From Boesenbergia rotunda (taxonomy: Eukaryota > Streptophyta > Magnoliopsida > Zingiberales > Zingiberaceae), in the NCBI GenBank assembly GCA_024364735.1, contig JAGFNQ010004007.1, forward strand, positions 173,873 through 237,872: 64,000 nt of DNA, written 5' to 3'. Every line of letters begins with the position of its first letter. Position 1 is the first letter of the stretch. Below, one piece after another: positions 12,075-22,071 of the stretch. The notes under the pieces were generated by a model, which worked only from the letters and a program-made list of their open reading frames with translations, was not told where the DNA came from and ran no database searches. The position numbers and the translations under genes are program-made.

Positions 12075-12184
12075 CATGCCTGATCCCCGATCAGGACTTA
12101 ATCATAATCAATAATCATCCACCTAAACTAAAATCGGTGTCAACACCAAAACAATAATCAGGGCCAGACTGCATCAACACTACC

Positions 12185-12702
12185 TTGTTTAGAGATTCTT
12201 ACCACTTCCATAAGTCTTGTGAGTGCTGCCAGCGAGTTGGGAACTTAGGACGTAAGAATGAAATGCCTCAGCAACCCATGATATTTTGCGAGATTTTTGA
12301 CGTGTGGGGTATTGATTTCATGGGTCCTTTTCCTGTTTCATATGGATTTATTTATATCTTGTTGGCTGTGGATTATGTGTCTAAATGGGTGGAGGCACTC
12401 CCCACTAGAACTAACGATTCATCTGTTGTTGTGGATTTTGTCAGGACTCACCTATTTTGCAGGTTTGGGGTACCCAGGGCGATCATCAGTGATCAAGGGT
12501 CTCACTTTTGCAATAGGCACATGAAAGCGCTTTTGAGCAAGTATGGAGTGATCCATAAAGTGTCCACCTTGTATCATTCTCAAACAAATGGACAAGCTGA
12601 AATATCAAACAGGGAGATTAAGCTTATCTTGGAGAAAACTGTAAGGCTAGACCGGAAGGACTGGAGCAAGAGACTTAATGAAGCTTTATGGGCCTACCGG
12701 AC
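12185..12702 (+). pseudogene. pol: Athila-type integrase, catalytic core (split gene, part 1)
   Basis: The frame resumes directly after the solo LTR with the second half of the zinc-binding region (CKSCECC-type: KSCECCQRVGN). The catalytic core follows: DFMGPFPVSYGFIYILLAVD (first Asp), SDQGSHFCN (second Asp) and YHSQTNGQAEISNREI (Glu). It breaks at WAYRT, at the second solo LTR (12703). The DDE residues are all visible. Joined to the upstream remnant and to 14426-14924 it would span a whole integrase, but stops elsewhere in pol make the element inactive. Confidence 0.92.
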
Positions 12703-12784
12703 TGTTGATGCAGTCTGGCCCGGTTGTTGTTTTGGTGTTTGACAATGATTTAAGTTTGGTTGAGCGAATTTGGGTTAAAGTCCT

Positions 12785-12955
12785 GGTGAGTGAAGCCAGG
12801 TGATTGAAATCCCGATGAGTGAAGCCGGGTCCTGGTGAGTGAAGCCCGGTGATTGAAATCCCAGTGAGTGAAGCCGGGTCCTGGTGAGTGAAGCCAGGTG
12901 TTGGAAATCCCAGTGAGTGAAGCCGGGTCCTGGTGAGTGAAGCCAGTTGTTGAAA
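12785..12955. repeat. GTGAGTGAAGCC tandem units with matched arms
   Basis: About seven units of roughly 20-28 bp alternate between CCTGG...CCAGG and CCCG...CGGG arms around GTGAGTGAAG or ATGAGTGAAG. This third hairpin class occurs in only one of the four family A LTRs here. Confidence 0.8.
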
Positions 12956-13610
12956 AGTCCTAATTCCGAAGAGGTGGGTAAAAAGTCCTAGCTTGGAGGG
13001 CTAGGTGAAAAGTCCTAGCTTGGAGGGCTAGGTGAAAAGTCCTAACTTGGAGGGTTAGGTGCAAATTCCCAACTTGGAGAGTTAGATTGAAAAATCCTTA
13101 GCTTGGAGGGCTAAGGTGAATGAAATCCTAGCTTGGAAGGCTAGGTCTGCGTCCCTGGATCGGTCTGGTGACCGATCAGGGAGTTGGCATGCTGCTCCTT
13201 CATGGATCGGTCTGGTGACCGATCCAGCGATGTCCGATCGGTGATCGGTCTGGTGACCGATCAGGGAGTGTGTGTTTCACTCACTGCACAGCTCCTGATC
13301 GGTCTGGTGACCAATTAGGGAGCGAACAGTGAGTTGAGTTCCCCTGCTGATCTGCTCCTGATCGGTCTGGTGACCGATCAGGGATACTGCTCAGATCGGT
13401 CTAGTGAACGATCATTTGTCACAAGGTTCTCACTATCACCGATCAGGATGACTCCTGATCGGTCTGGAAGCAGCCTGATTGGTCTGGTGACCGATCAGGC
13501 AGGAGCCTGATTGGTCTGGGGACCAATCAGGAGTGTGCAGAAGACTTCTGGATCGGTCTGGTGACCGATCAGGCTCCTCCCTGATCGGTCTGGTGACCGA
13601 TCAGGAGCAG
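12955..13610. repeat. CCTAGC array followed by GATCGGTC array in the plus-oriented solo LTR
   Basis: Units at 12985-13146 are CCTAGC-TTGGAGG-GCTAGG, CCTAAC-TTGGAGG-GTTAGG and CCTTAGC-TTGGAGG-GCTAAGG. From 13154 to 13610 about a dozen (T)GATCGGTC-TGGT-GACCGATC(A) units follow, including decayed members such as GATTGGTC-TGGG-GACCAATC where both arms carry the same change. Confidence 0.88.
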
Positions 13611-14425
13611 AACTTTAATTCAAATATGCTGTCAGAAGTCTGTTTTCTCTGCCGATTCTCTGATACACTACTGATATGTTTTGATATGCATTGCTAAGCC
13701 TCTGTTGGAGTGTGCAGGTGATAGCAGGTGATTCAAACACTCAAGGAGGGTCAATGGGAGGCTTTCCGTTGAGCAGGTTTGGCCGTTTCTCATTATCAGG
13801 TTTCAACGGGCAACTGACGCAGCTGGCGACTGACGGAGGCTCAGCTGGAGAGGAGGTCTTCAGTGGACTGAGTGCTCAGGGAGGTCAGTGGGTTCAGGCT
13901 GGCTCAGTGGATGCTGATGAAGCTTGTGATGGTGAGCAGAGCTTAAGTGACGAAGCTGGAAGCAGAGGAGCGGAGGCGAACAAGACAGAAACTTGGGAAG
14001 TTTGGCTGGGCTGTGTTCGTGCTCTCTGTTGCTTTGTGCTTGAGCGATCTTGTTGCATTCCTATGAGAGCTTTGTGAGTGTTCCTTCTTGTGTGATCTCC
14101 TGTACTCAAGTTATATCATCCGTGAGATTTGTGGAGAGGTTTCTCCACCGAGAAGGAGGCTCTATCTTATCCGGGTTCACCGGGGCTTGATCTGCCGACG
14201 ATCAAGGGATCGCCCACCTTACGGGCACGCCAAGGAGTAGGGGCAAGTTATCCCCGAACCTTGTACATCTTCGTCTTATCGATTGTTTGGTTTGTGATTC
14301 CTTCTCTGCTTTGTTCTGCATTTTCTTCCGCTGCTAATCTGATCACGCAGAAAACTTCAAAGTGCAAGTTGTGGGTGTCTGGCTATATTCACCCCCCTCT
14401 ATAGTCATCCGTTTCCAACACGGAC

Positions 14426-14924
14426 TGCCTACAAGACACCCATTGGGATGTCTCCCTACAGGATTGTTTTTGGGAAGGCTTGCCATCTACCAGTGGAGGT
14501 GGAACACAGGGCTTATTGGGCAGTTAAAGCTTGTAACATGGACTTAGAAAAATCTGGGCAAGAAAGGAAGTTGCTCCTACAAGAGCTCGAGGAGCTAAGA
14601 TTGGAAGCCTATGAGAGTTCACGCATTTATAAAGAAAAGACCAAGGCTTTCCACGATAAGAACATTTTGAGAAAAGAGTTTCATGTGAGAGAAAATGTGC
14701 TTTTGTTCAGATCTAGACTAAAGTGGCATCCAGGTAAGTTGAAGTCTAGGTGGGAGGGTCCTTTTGTTGTTACTAATGTGTTTCCCTTTGGTGCTATTGA
14801 GATACAGGATATGATGGGCACTACCTTCAAAGTGAATGGACACCAATTGAATCATTATCACGAGGGAATGGAGGGAACAAGAATGGAGAGTATGGACTTG
14901 TACCATGCAATTTACCCGACTTAG
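14426..14924 (+). pseudogene. pol: Athila-type integrase, C-terminal part (split gene, part 2)
   Basis: It continues the integrase after the solo LTR: TAYKTPIGMSPYRIVFGKAC, a helical stretch (KLLLQELEELRLEAYESSR) and the C-terminal nucleic-acid-binding region ending in KVNGHQLNHYHEG. The GKACHLP and RSRLKWHPGKLKSRWEGPF blocks are characteristic of Athila/Tat integrases. The frame ends with a natural-looking TAG at 14922-14924. Confidence 0.9.
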
Positions 14925-16658
14925 AGGGGAGTCCGTTCTTTATTTTTTTTTCCTTTTTGTACATACATTTTGAGTTTCTCGCAATTTGCTTTATTAGTTA
15001 TAAGTAGCACTTCTCTTAAGTTTTTCCTATGCATTGGAGGAATCATGAAGTGAGAAAATTATTTAGATCATTGAGTCATGGATATCATGCCTTGGTTAGT
15101 TCTCAACTTGCATATAGTTATTGGTTGGTGAAGGATTCTAATATTAGATTGAGCATGATTGATATTGTTCCTAGAGAGGACCACTCATTGCCTACCATAT
15201 ATCAATTTTTGTGTGATGAACATTCATGCTTTGAAACTTTAGAACTTACTCATTTCCTCTTTGGAATCATAGGGGCATATGATACATGGAATGGTAGAGC
15301 TATTCATCATGATCTTTGTTATGATTCTTTTCATTTGCACCATTATCATCCTCTATTGCTATTTCTGCTCTATTCTTTTCCTCTAAGTTGGTGAAGAACT
15401 TGATGAATTAGCTTCTTGAGTGGACAAAATCTTAGGTGTGGGGGAAAAGAAGTTGACCTTGGATCCAATTGATATGAAGATTGCGCAAAGTTCCAGTGGA
15501 TTTGATTTGGACCTAGAATGAGGAATTTGAAGGCTTCAAAGCTAAAGACAAGATAGTCTCCAAGAACTATGTGGTATCTCTACTACTTTCGAAAAAAAAG
15601 AAGAAAAAAAAACAGAGAAAAGAAAAAAAAGAGAAAACAGAACAAAGCAGAAAAAAAAGAAAGAAAAAAAAAGAGAGAGAGAAGAAATGAAATAAAATTC
15701 TTGGAGTTATTCTTTGATATTGTAAGCAGCTGGAAGTTGGAAACTCTGAAGTTTAAAGCTTTCCTGAAGACTATGAGAAAAGCGCGACCACTAAAGCTCA
15801 AAACTTTACAAGTTTGGAATTTTAAAGGCCGCAAGAAACACTTGGAAAAGCTACTGAAGTGGTTAGTTTTCTAAATTGAAATGGTAAACAATAGCCAATC
15901 GAATTTAAAAGTGAGTTAGTGATGGGAAGGAGAAGAAATCAGGGAGATGCCAATTTCAGAATCTGTGAATCCATCCTGATCAGAGGCAATACAGTATGTT
16001 CAGAGTCAAGCCAGTCCGATCACCAGTCCGATCAGTCGTTGGCTGATCGGTCTACGGACCGATCAAACAAGGCTGGCACAGAACGGAGCAGCACATTCAG
16101 TGAAATTTTCCATCAGATCGATCAGATATAATCAATCAGATCAAAGGAAATTGCTTAAATGGGGATGATAAGATGAGTTCACATACAAGCTGACTAATTC
16201 ATCAAGTTCTATCATCTAATGCTTTCTTTTGCTTGCCCCACTAAATTCTTCACTTAGTAGTAGGAACTTTCTTCTTGTTTATTCCATCTTCTCTATTAAT
16301 AAGCTCTATTTATTATATGTGTCACATGCATTCTTTTGATGAAAATTAGGGGGTGAGCAAGCTTATGATAGTGAAGAAGCATGATGTTTCTTGAGTAGAA
16401 CTCCACTACTCATTGAGTTTTGAGAGTTAGGGTTAGTCCTATGAGAGTTTCATGCTTGATCTATTGACTTGGATGAATTCACCATTACCAATTAGCTAGT
16501 GTTAGAATGGAATTGATGTGGACTTGGTTCCAAAAGGGCTTGATTATCTTGAATAATTACCACTATGTGATTTCCTCCATGCTAGGTAAACTTGCTTGAG
16601 TCAATAAACTTGGGTTTCTCTTTTTGCTCGAGATGTGCAAAGAGTAGGTGTCGGGGAG
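14925..16658 (+). other. Athila 3' untranslated region; no env gene recognised
   Basis: This 1.7-kb stretch lies between pol and the 3' LTR. A 121-aa frame at 15029-15394 has no domain I recognise and lacks a signal peptide or fusion-type segment. An extreme A-rich stretch at 15590-15690 gives Lys-rich frames that I do not regard as coding. One GATCGGTC-type unit is at 16015-16065. The purine-rich bases just before 16659 (AGGTGTCGGGGAG) are the likely polypurine tract, and a similar AGGTGTGGGGGAAAAG at 15434-15450 could be an internal one. Confidence 0.7.
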
Positions 16659-18077
16659 TGATAATTAGCAATTTGATCGATACATTTTGTGCCATTAGTG
16701 GGGAAATTTGGGGCTCTGAGGTGTATTTGTTTATGAAATGATGCATAATTATTAATAGGATGTATCTTCATTGGTTAATTAATTTTCCTGCATTTTCACA
16801 CTCATATTTCATTCTATTAGATTTTTGGACAGCTTGTGCATCATCGAATCAAAAGGGGCACATCCGGGGCGAAGATGGATCCATAAAGAACAACATCGGA
16901 CTCCAATTTCATTCTGTTAGAGCCCTGATTGGTCACCCGGTCAGGGAAGGCCTGATCGGTCCAGTGACCGATCAGGGAAGGCCTGATCGGTCCTTCCCTG
17001 ATCGGTCCAGTGACCGATCAGGAGGAGATGACACAGAAGAACTTAGAATTTTGGCTACTGATCAAATCCTGATCGGTCCCCAGATCGATCAGGGAGCGTC
17101 CAGACCAATCAGGGGTCACTCAGTCCGATCTGTAGCTGTCCAGAGCAGTCGGAAGAACTGGTACATCACAACCCTCCACTCGGATCTAGCATGGAAATTG
17201 ATGGAGATCTCATGCAAGCAATCTCAGCCACTCATCAAGGGAAATCAAGGGTGGAACGGAGAGGTAGAAAAGGAAGCTAGGGCAGCCAAAGGGGGGGATT
17301 CGGATCTCATCCACAAGGAACGGAAGGAGGAGACAATGGAGAAGGAAGCTGCGATTTCGAGGGGTTCCTCTGAGGATTGACAGCTTGGACGAGCCTTCTA
17401 CTTCAACTCCACATTCCATTCCCTCCTCTACTCCGGCTGAAAAGCAATTGACTTTGTCGGAGCGGAGTTTCTTCCACCGGACACCAATTTTCAGCTTCCT
17501 TTTCAGTTTTCCTTATTGTTTACTTGCTGTAGAACAAGAATTTGCATTCCCCTTTCATTTATCTTCGAATTCCTGCTATTTTCCTGCTTTGAATTGTAGT
17601 TTCCAGCTTAATTTCGAATTCCCAGCTTAGTTATTGTTTCTGCAGTTAATTTCTTATAGAAATTGGTCCGTGTTTTAACCCTTTCTCTGCTTGAACGCAA
17701 AGTGTTTGTTGAATAGCTTGAATTGAATATGTGCTTGATGATGGAATGGATACCGTTTAGTTAGGATCTCTAGATAAACTCCTTCTGAAATTTCTTAGTT
17801 TTAAAGGTTCTTTTGCTGTCCAAATCAATTAGTTAGCTTGATCTGCTATTAGGTAGAAGTTCGTAGTTCAGTTTACTTGTTTTGTTATTTGCAACCCCAA
17901 GAGAACATGCTTTGTTTATCCAGTTTTTATTTTTCTGTGATTTACTATTTTTCATAGACCGAGAAAGTGCATGCATCATATTGGGTCCTTGAGAGACGAT
18001 TCGGTTCAACTACTACTACATAATTGCTTGAAATGAGGAAATTAATTGAAACCGTAACGCGACAAACCCGGTTATCA
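16659..18077 (+). repeat. Athila 3' LTR (1,419 bp)
   Basis: It starts TGATAATTAGC and ends GGTTATCA, so the termini form the inverted repeat TGATAA/TTATCA. The distal 432 bp match the 5' LTR remnant at 5012-5444. About 16920-17110 carries several GATCGGTC/GACCGATC inverted repeats, the motif class found in Sirevirus family A LTRs. A 206-aa open frame at 16760-17380 lies across the repeats and is probably non-coding. Confidence 0.93.
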
Positions 18078-18082
18078 TATGG

Positions 18083-18811
18083 TTTGCTCGGCGAGCGCTT
18101 TGAAGACGGTCTCCAGGAAGCATGCTACTTGAGCCCTATCCAGCGTGCTGACGCCTTCATCTCGATGGCCATCAGGTTTGCTATTCTTTTCACCGACATT
18201 TCTTCCTTTTGATTTTAACAATTGCCATCCTTCTTGCAGGCGTACGGCTCTTCTTATGATACGACCGTCTGCCTGGAGAGCCATGCTCGGGCTTTGCAAC
18301 GATCCGAAGCCCAAGCGGAAAGGCTAGAGATGCAACTTCGTCATGCGGAGATGCAATCTAATGGAGAAACCCTGAGCCGACTGCGGGCTGAGAATTTAGA
18401 CCTTCTCGACCGCTCCTTGGGCTCGGCAGCTCATGTGGAGGAGCTGGTGTGCGCCCTAAATCTTGCGGATGCCTTGGCTGCTCAGACACAACTCCGTATT
18501 GCTCGCTTGGAGCAAACGAAACGTGTGGCTCGGGGCCTCGAACGCCATGCCAATGCGGAGGTGGCCAAGGTCAGGGCGCAGCTCCTGGAGGCTTGCCAAG
18601 CAGCTTCCGTCCTCCGCGCCGATCTGAAGGCCAAAGAGGAGGAGCGGGTTGCTTGCTCGGCTGAGCTTTGCAAACTCAGACAGGAGTATGACGTCCAGGC
18701 ATCGGTGTTGAAGGCGACTTAGCGGCGACTACAACACGCCAAAACATACGCCGAGTCCCAGCGTCAAGACCAATTTCAAAGAGAGGCCCGCCGGGCAGCC
18801 CGCGAACCATG
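18083..18811 (+). pseudogene. Antisense coiled-coil ORF of the Tat element (aORF), 5'-truncated
   Basis: It lies on the strand opposite to the Tat pol, between integrase and the missing 3' LTR, the place where extra antisense ORFs are known in Tat elements. An exon-like start (18087-18175, encoding ERFEDGLQEACYLSPIQRAD) is followed by CAG/GTTTGC, a T-rich stretch and TTCTTGCAG/GCG at 18240, a plausible 63-bp intron. The two flanking frames are one base out of register, so either my junction is wrong or an indel has occurred. The main part (18241-18720) is an Ala/Leu/Arg/Glu heptad-rich coiled coil with no other motif. A TAG at 18720-18722 interrupts a frame that otherwise runs to TGA near 18811. 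The upstream part was removed by the Athila insertion. Confidence 0.65.
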
Positions 18812-19244
18812 AACAACCGTCCTGGTGGACATTCTCTTTATCTTCTTTTTGCTGAAGAGAGGCTACGCCTCATTTTTGTATTAGCTTCACTATTATAAAT
18901 GCCAGCTTTTTCATTTATGTCTCCACACTCGCATGTGTTTACACTTGTATGAATGTTTGGGGCTCGGGCGTTGGCGGTATGAGCGAGGCAACGTCGGCCC
19001 GACCTAGACTACCGAGTGAGCGCTGGACATACCCGCAAGCGAGGTTTTCACCGTGTTAACCGCTCGAGATAGAGAGCACGAGTGCGCGATTTGTCAATTA
19101 TGAGCGGCGGATTGGAACACTTGAACGTCGCAACTGCCAAGTGCGGGCTGCTCGGGCAAGGATGATAGAGCCAGTGCACCCTACGTCTGAGCTGACTTAC
19201 TTACCCCTCCCTTGCTACATGTCTTGATTGAGTGAGCCATGATG

Positions 19245-20245
19245 CACTCGGTCGGGTAGGACTCAGGGAGCATGGGTCACCATGCGTCCGACTGAGGGCC
19301 GATCCGAGGTGTGGTTGGGAACGGATCCCGATTGTAACTTGTGCACATACGAGATTCTGGACACTGGTTCAAGCCGATTCTCAGGAGCGTGGGCCACCAC
19401 GCGTCCGATCGGAGACACTGAACCGAGTGGGGCGTGGAAGCTGGTCCGCTTATAACTTGCTTACGAAGCAAGAGTTTGCGCACTCGGTCGGGCAGGACTC
19501 AGGGAGCGTGGGTCGCCACGCGTCCGGCTGAGGGCCGATCCGAGGGATAGATTGTAACTCGTTCGGAGACGAGAGTCTGGACACTTGCTCAGGCCGATTC
19601 TCAGGAGCGTGGGTCGCCACGCGTCCGATCGGAGACACTGAGCAAAGTAGGACGCGAAAGCTGGTCCGCTTATAACTTGCTGGCGAGGCAAGAGTTTGCG
19701 CACTCGGTCAGGCAGGACTCAGGGAGCGTGGGTCGCCACGCGTCCGGCTGAGGGCCGATCCGAGGGATAGATTGTAACTCGTTCGGAGACGAGAGTCTGA
19801 CACTTGCTCAGGCCGATTCTCAGGAGCGTGAGTCACCACACGTCCGATCGGAGACACTGAGCAAAGTGGGACGTGGAAGCTGGTCCGCTTATAACTTGCT
19901 AGCGAGGCAAGAGTTTGCGCACTCGGTCGGGCAGGACTCAGGGAGCGTGGGTCGCCACGCGTCCGACTGAGGGCCGATCCGAGGGATAGATTGTAACTCG
20001 TTCGGAGACAAGAGTTTGGACACTTGCTCAGGCCGATTCTCAGAAGCGTGGGCCGCCACGCGTCCGATCGGAGACACTGAGCAAAGTGGGGCGCGGAAGC
20101 TGGTCCGCTTATAACTTGCTGGCGAGACAAGAGTTTGCGCACTCAGTCGGGCAGGACTCAGGGAGCGTGGGTCGCCACGCGTCCGGCTGAGGGCCGATCC
20201 GAGGGATAGATTGTAACTCATTCGGAGACGAGAGTCTGGAATACC
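19245..20245. repeat. About five tandem repeats of about 220 bp in the Tat 3' region
   Basis: The marker CACTCGGTCGGGCAGGACTC recurs at about 19245, 19481, 19701, 19920 and 20140, with spacings 236, 220, 219 and 220. Each unit contains two related half-units, each with the imperfect palindrome GCGTGGGTCGCCACGC. The first copy is the most diverged. Tandem repeats in this 3' position are known for Tat/Ogre elements and have been proposed to seed satellites. Minus-strand frames across them (SDAWRPTLLRIGL repeats) are repeat artefacts. Confidence 0.92.
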
Positions 20246-20449
20246 TGCAAGTAGAGTGAGGACCAGGTTTCCCTACTATCATTGGTGTAGTACGTTCGTG
20301 TTATAGGTTTTCATTCGGCCACTCGGTAGGGCTGAAGATGGATCGCACTCCAGGGTCGATCCAACTTCTTTCCTTGCTCATTCTCTAAATAATAAGCCCC
20401 CGAGGCGAGCTTTTGGACAAGTTTAAAAGACCCTCCTCATTGCGGCTCC

Positions 20450-21993
20450 AGCTTGTTGACATCTCCGACGGGCTTGATTCTTTTCCAGACCAGGTCCCCC
20501 ACTTGGAAGGCTCTCGGTAGCACTCTCCGGTCGTACTTCTGCTTCATTTTTTGCCGATACGCAAACATCCGAGCGGCTGCTTTGTCTCAAATTTCGTCGA
20601 CAAGGTCCAGCTCTAGCCGTCTCCGCTCCGAGTTGTTCTCATCATAAGTTGCCCTTCGGTCCGATTCGCATCCAATCTCGACTGGGATCACTGCCTCACT
20701 CCCATAGACCAGCTAGAAAGGTGTGCTTCCCGTGGCTTCCTTGGGTGTGGTGCGAAGAGCCCTCGAGATCTCAGTGATGCGCACTAGGGCCTCGGCTTCT
20801 ATCCATTTAGAGAAATAATCCACGGCCACGAGCAAGAACTTCTTCTGAGCCGCGGCGATCGGGAAAGGCCCCCCAATGTCCATGCCCCACTGGTCAAACG
20901 GGCATGAGGCGGCTGAGGCCTTCATCATCTCCATAGGTCGGTGTGGGAGACAGTGATGCTTTTGACAAGAGAGGAATGTAGAAACCAGTTTATAAGCGTC
21001 CTTTTTCAGGGTGGGCCAATAGTAGCCTGCCAATAATACTTTGCATGCCGTCGCCTGAGCTCCTGAGTGGTTTCTGCAGACTCCCAAGTGAATCTCCAGC
21101 AGCGCATAGTCTACATCCTCCTCCACTAGGCACCTGAGCAAGGGCCGGGCGAATGCCCTCTTGTATAATACGTCTCCCACCATGGTGTACTAGACTGCCC
21201 GCTTTTTAAGCATTCGAGCTTCTTCTCTGTCAGTCGGCACAACCCCCTTCGTGAGGTAGGCGATGAGCGGTGTTCTCCAGTCAGACTCAAGCTCCAGTTT
21301 GACTTGTCTTTTTATTTGCATGATCAGCAGCGCTGGGCCACCTGGTTGGAGAAGTACCCAAGAGCCAACTGAGCTGGCCAGCTTAGCCAACTCATCTGTC
21401 CTGAAGTTTTCCTCCCTTGGAATCTTCCGAACCTGCACTTCATGGAATTCCACCTTCAATTTCTCATACGCCTCAATGAAGGCCTGCAGCCGGTCACTAT
21501 TAACCTCAAATCACCCAGCCACTTGCTGTGTGACTAGCTGGGAGTCGGAATAAAGTACCACTCGGGTTACTCCCACATGCTTAGGCGCCTGCAGTCCAGA
21601 TATGAGCGCCTCATATTCGACCTTATTATTCGTGGCCCGGTACTCCAGTCGGACAGACAAGTGCATCTGCTCTCCCCTCGAGGAGATCATCAGGATACCG
21701 ATCCCACTGCCTAATCGGGCTGCCGAGTCATCCACGTATATTTGCCATGCTTCCTCAACCTTGTCTACATGCAATTCACTCAGAAAATCGGCGAGGGCTT
21801 GCGCCTTGATGGCTGGACGGGGCTGGTATTGAATGTCATACTCGCTTAGCTCAGTTGTCCATTTAATCAGCCGGCCGGACGCTTCGGGATTGGAGGCCAC
21901 TCGACCCAAATTGCTGTTTGTTAACACCACGATAGGGTGTGCCAAGAAGTAAGGCCGGAGCCTGCGAGCCCCCAACAACAACACATACGCCAA
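20450..21993 (-). pseudogene. pol: Tat-type second RNase H and integrase, with a deletion in the integrase core
   Basis: The archaeal-type RNase H is at 21993-21511 (YVDDSAARLGSGIGIL, RATNNKVEYEALISGL, LYSDSQLVTQQVAG). After stops, the linker (REENFRTDELAKLASSVGSW) leads into integrase at 21183-20713: zinc-binding start (CRNHSGAQATACKVLLAGYY, CQKHH) and first catalytic Asp region (QWGMDIGGPFPI). The protein then jumps from RITEIS to RALRTTPKEATG, skipping the part of the core that should hold the second Asp and the Glu. The C-terminal domain continues to about 20450 (VYGSEAVIPVEIGCESDRR, then GDLVWKRI). An in-frame stop follows STPF at 20713. The internal loss makes this integrase dead irrespective of the stops. 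Confidence 0.88.
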
Positions 21994-22071
21994 CTTCTCG
22001 AGTGTCGTATAACAACACTCGGCCCCTTTCTATAGGTGTGCAAAGAAATACACGGAATGCTGCTCGGCTGC

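Larger units (their letters stand above)
10028..12184 (-). mobile_element. Solo LTR, Sirevirus family A, with TSD CTACC
   Basis: The LTR spans 10033-12179 (2,147 bp) and is flanked by CTACC at 10028-10032 and 12180-12184. On the minus strand it starts TGTTGATGCAGTCTGGCCC and ends CGTTTCCAACA, as do the LTRs at 12703, 28640 and 38727. There is no internal region, PBS or coding sequence, so it is a solo LTR left by LTR-LTR recombination. In plus coordinates it holds the GATCGGTC hairpin array (about 11047-11584) and then the CCTAGC/GCTAGG array (about 11586-12074). It splits the Athila integrase. Confidence 0.95.
12698..14425 (+). mobile_element. Solo LTR, Sirevirus family A, with TSD CGGAC
   Basis: The LTR is 12703-14420 (1,718 bp), flanked by CGGAC at 12698-12702 and 14421-14425. 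It starts TGTTGATGCAG and ends CGTTTCCAACA. It is the same family as the solo LTR at 10033 but in the opposite orientation and about 430 bp shorter. Its 5' part (12785-12955) has an extra repeat class, CCTGGTGAGTGAAGCCAGG and CCCGATGAGTGAAGCCGGG, again with matched arms. After these come the CCTAGC array (12955-13146) and the GATCGGTC array (13154-13610). It interrupts Athila integrase between the core and the C-terminal domain. Confidence 0.95.
5012..18077 (+). mobile_element. Gypsy retrotransposon, Athila type, with nested Sirevirus insertions
   Basis: The partial 5' LTR (5012-5444), tRNA-Asp PBS, gag, protease-RT-RNase H-integrase order and 3' LTR (16659-18077) define the element. LTR termini are TGATAA...TTATCA. 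Two solo LTRs interrupt the integrase gene (10033-12179 and 12703-14420), and the left part of the 5' LTR is displaced by the family B Sirevirus. The shared 433 bp of the two LTRs differ at about ten positions by eye, roughly 97-98% identity. The 3' flank is TATGG (18078-18082); the matching left flank is outside the window. It inserted into the Tat-type element that resumes at 18078. Confidence 0.92.

Noticed and set aside
15569..15874. Lys-rich 101-aa frame
   Set aside because: It comes from an A-rich low-complexity stretch in the Athila 3' region.
16760..17380. 206-aa frame in the Athila 3' LTR
   Set aside because: It spans palindromic repeats within an LTR and shows no recognisable domain.
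19277..20221. Overlapping minus-strand frames (SDAWRPTLLRIGL repeats)
   Set aside because: They repeat with the 220-bp tandem period and overlap each other; they have no domain.
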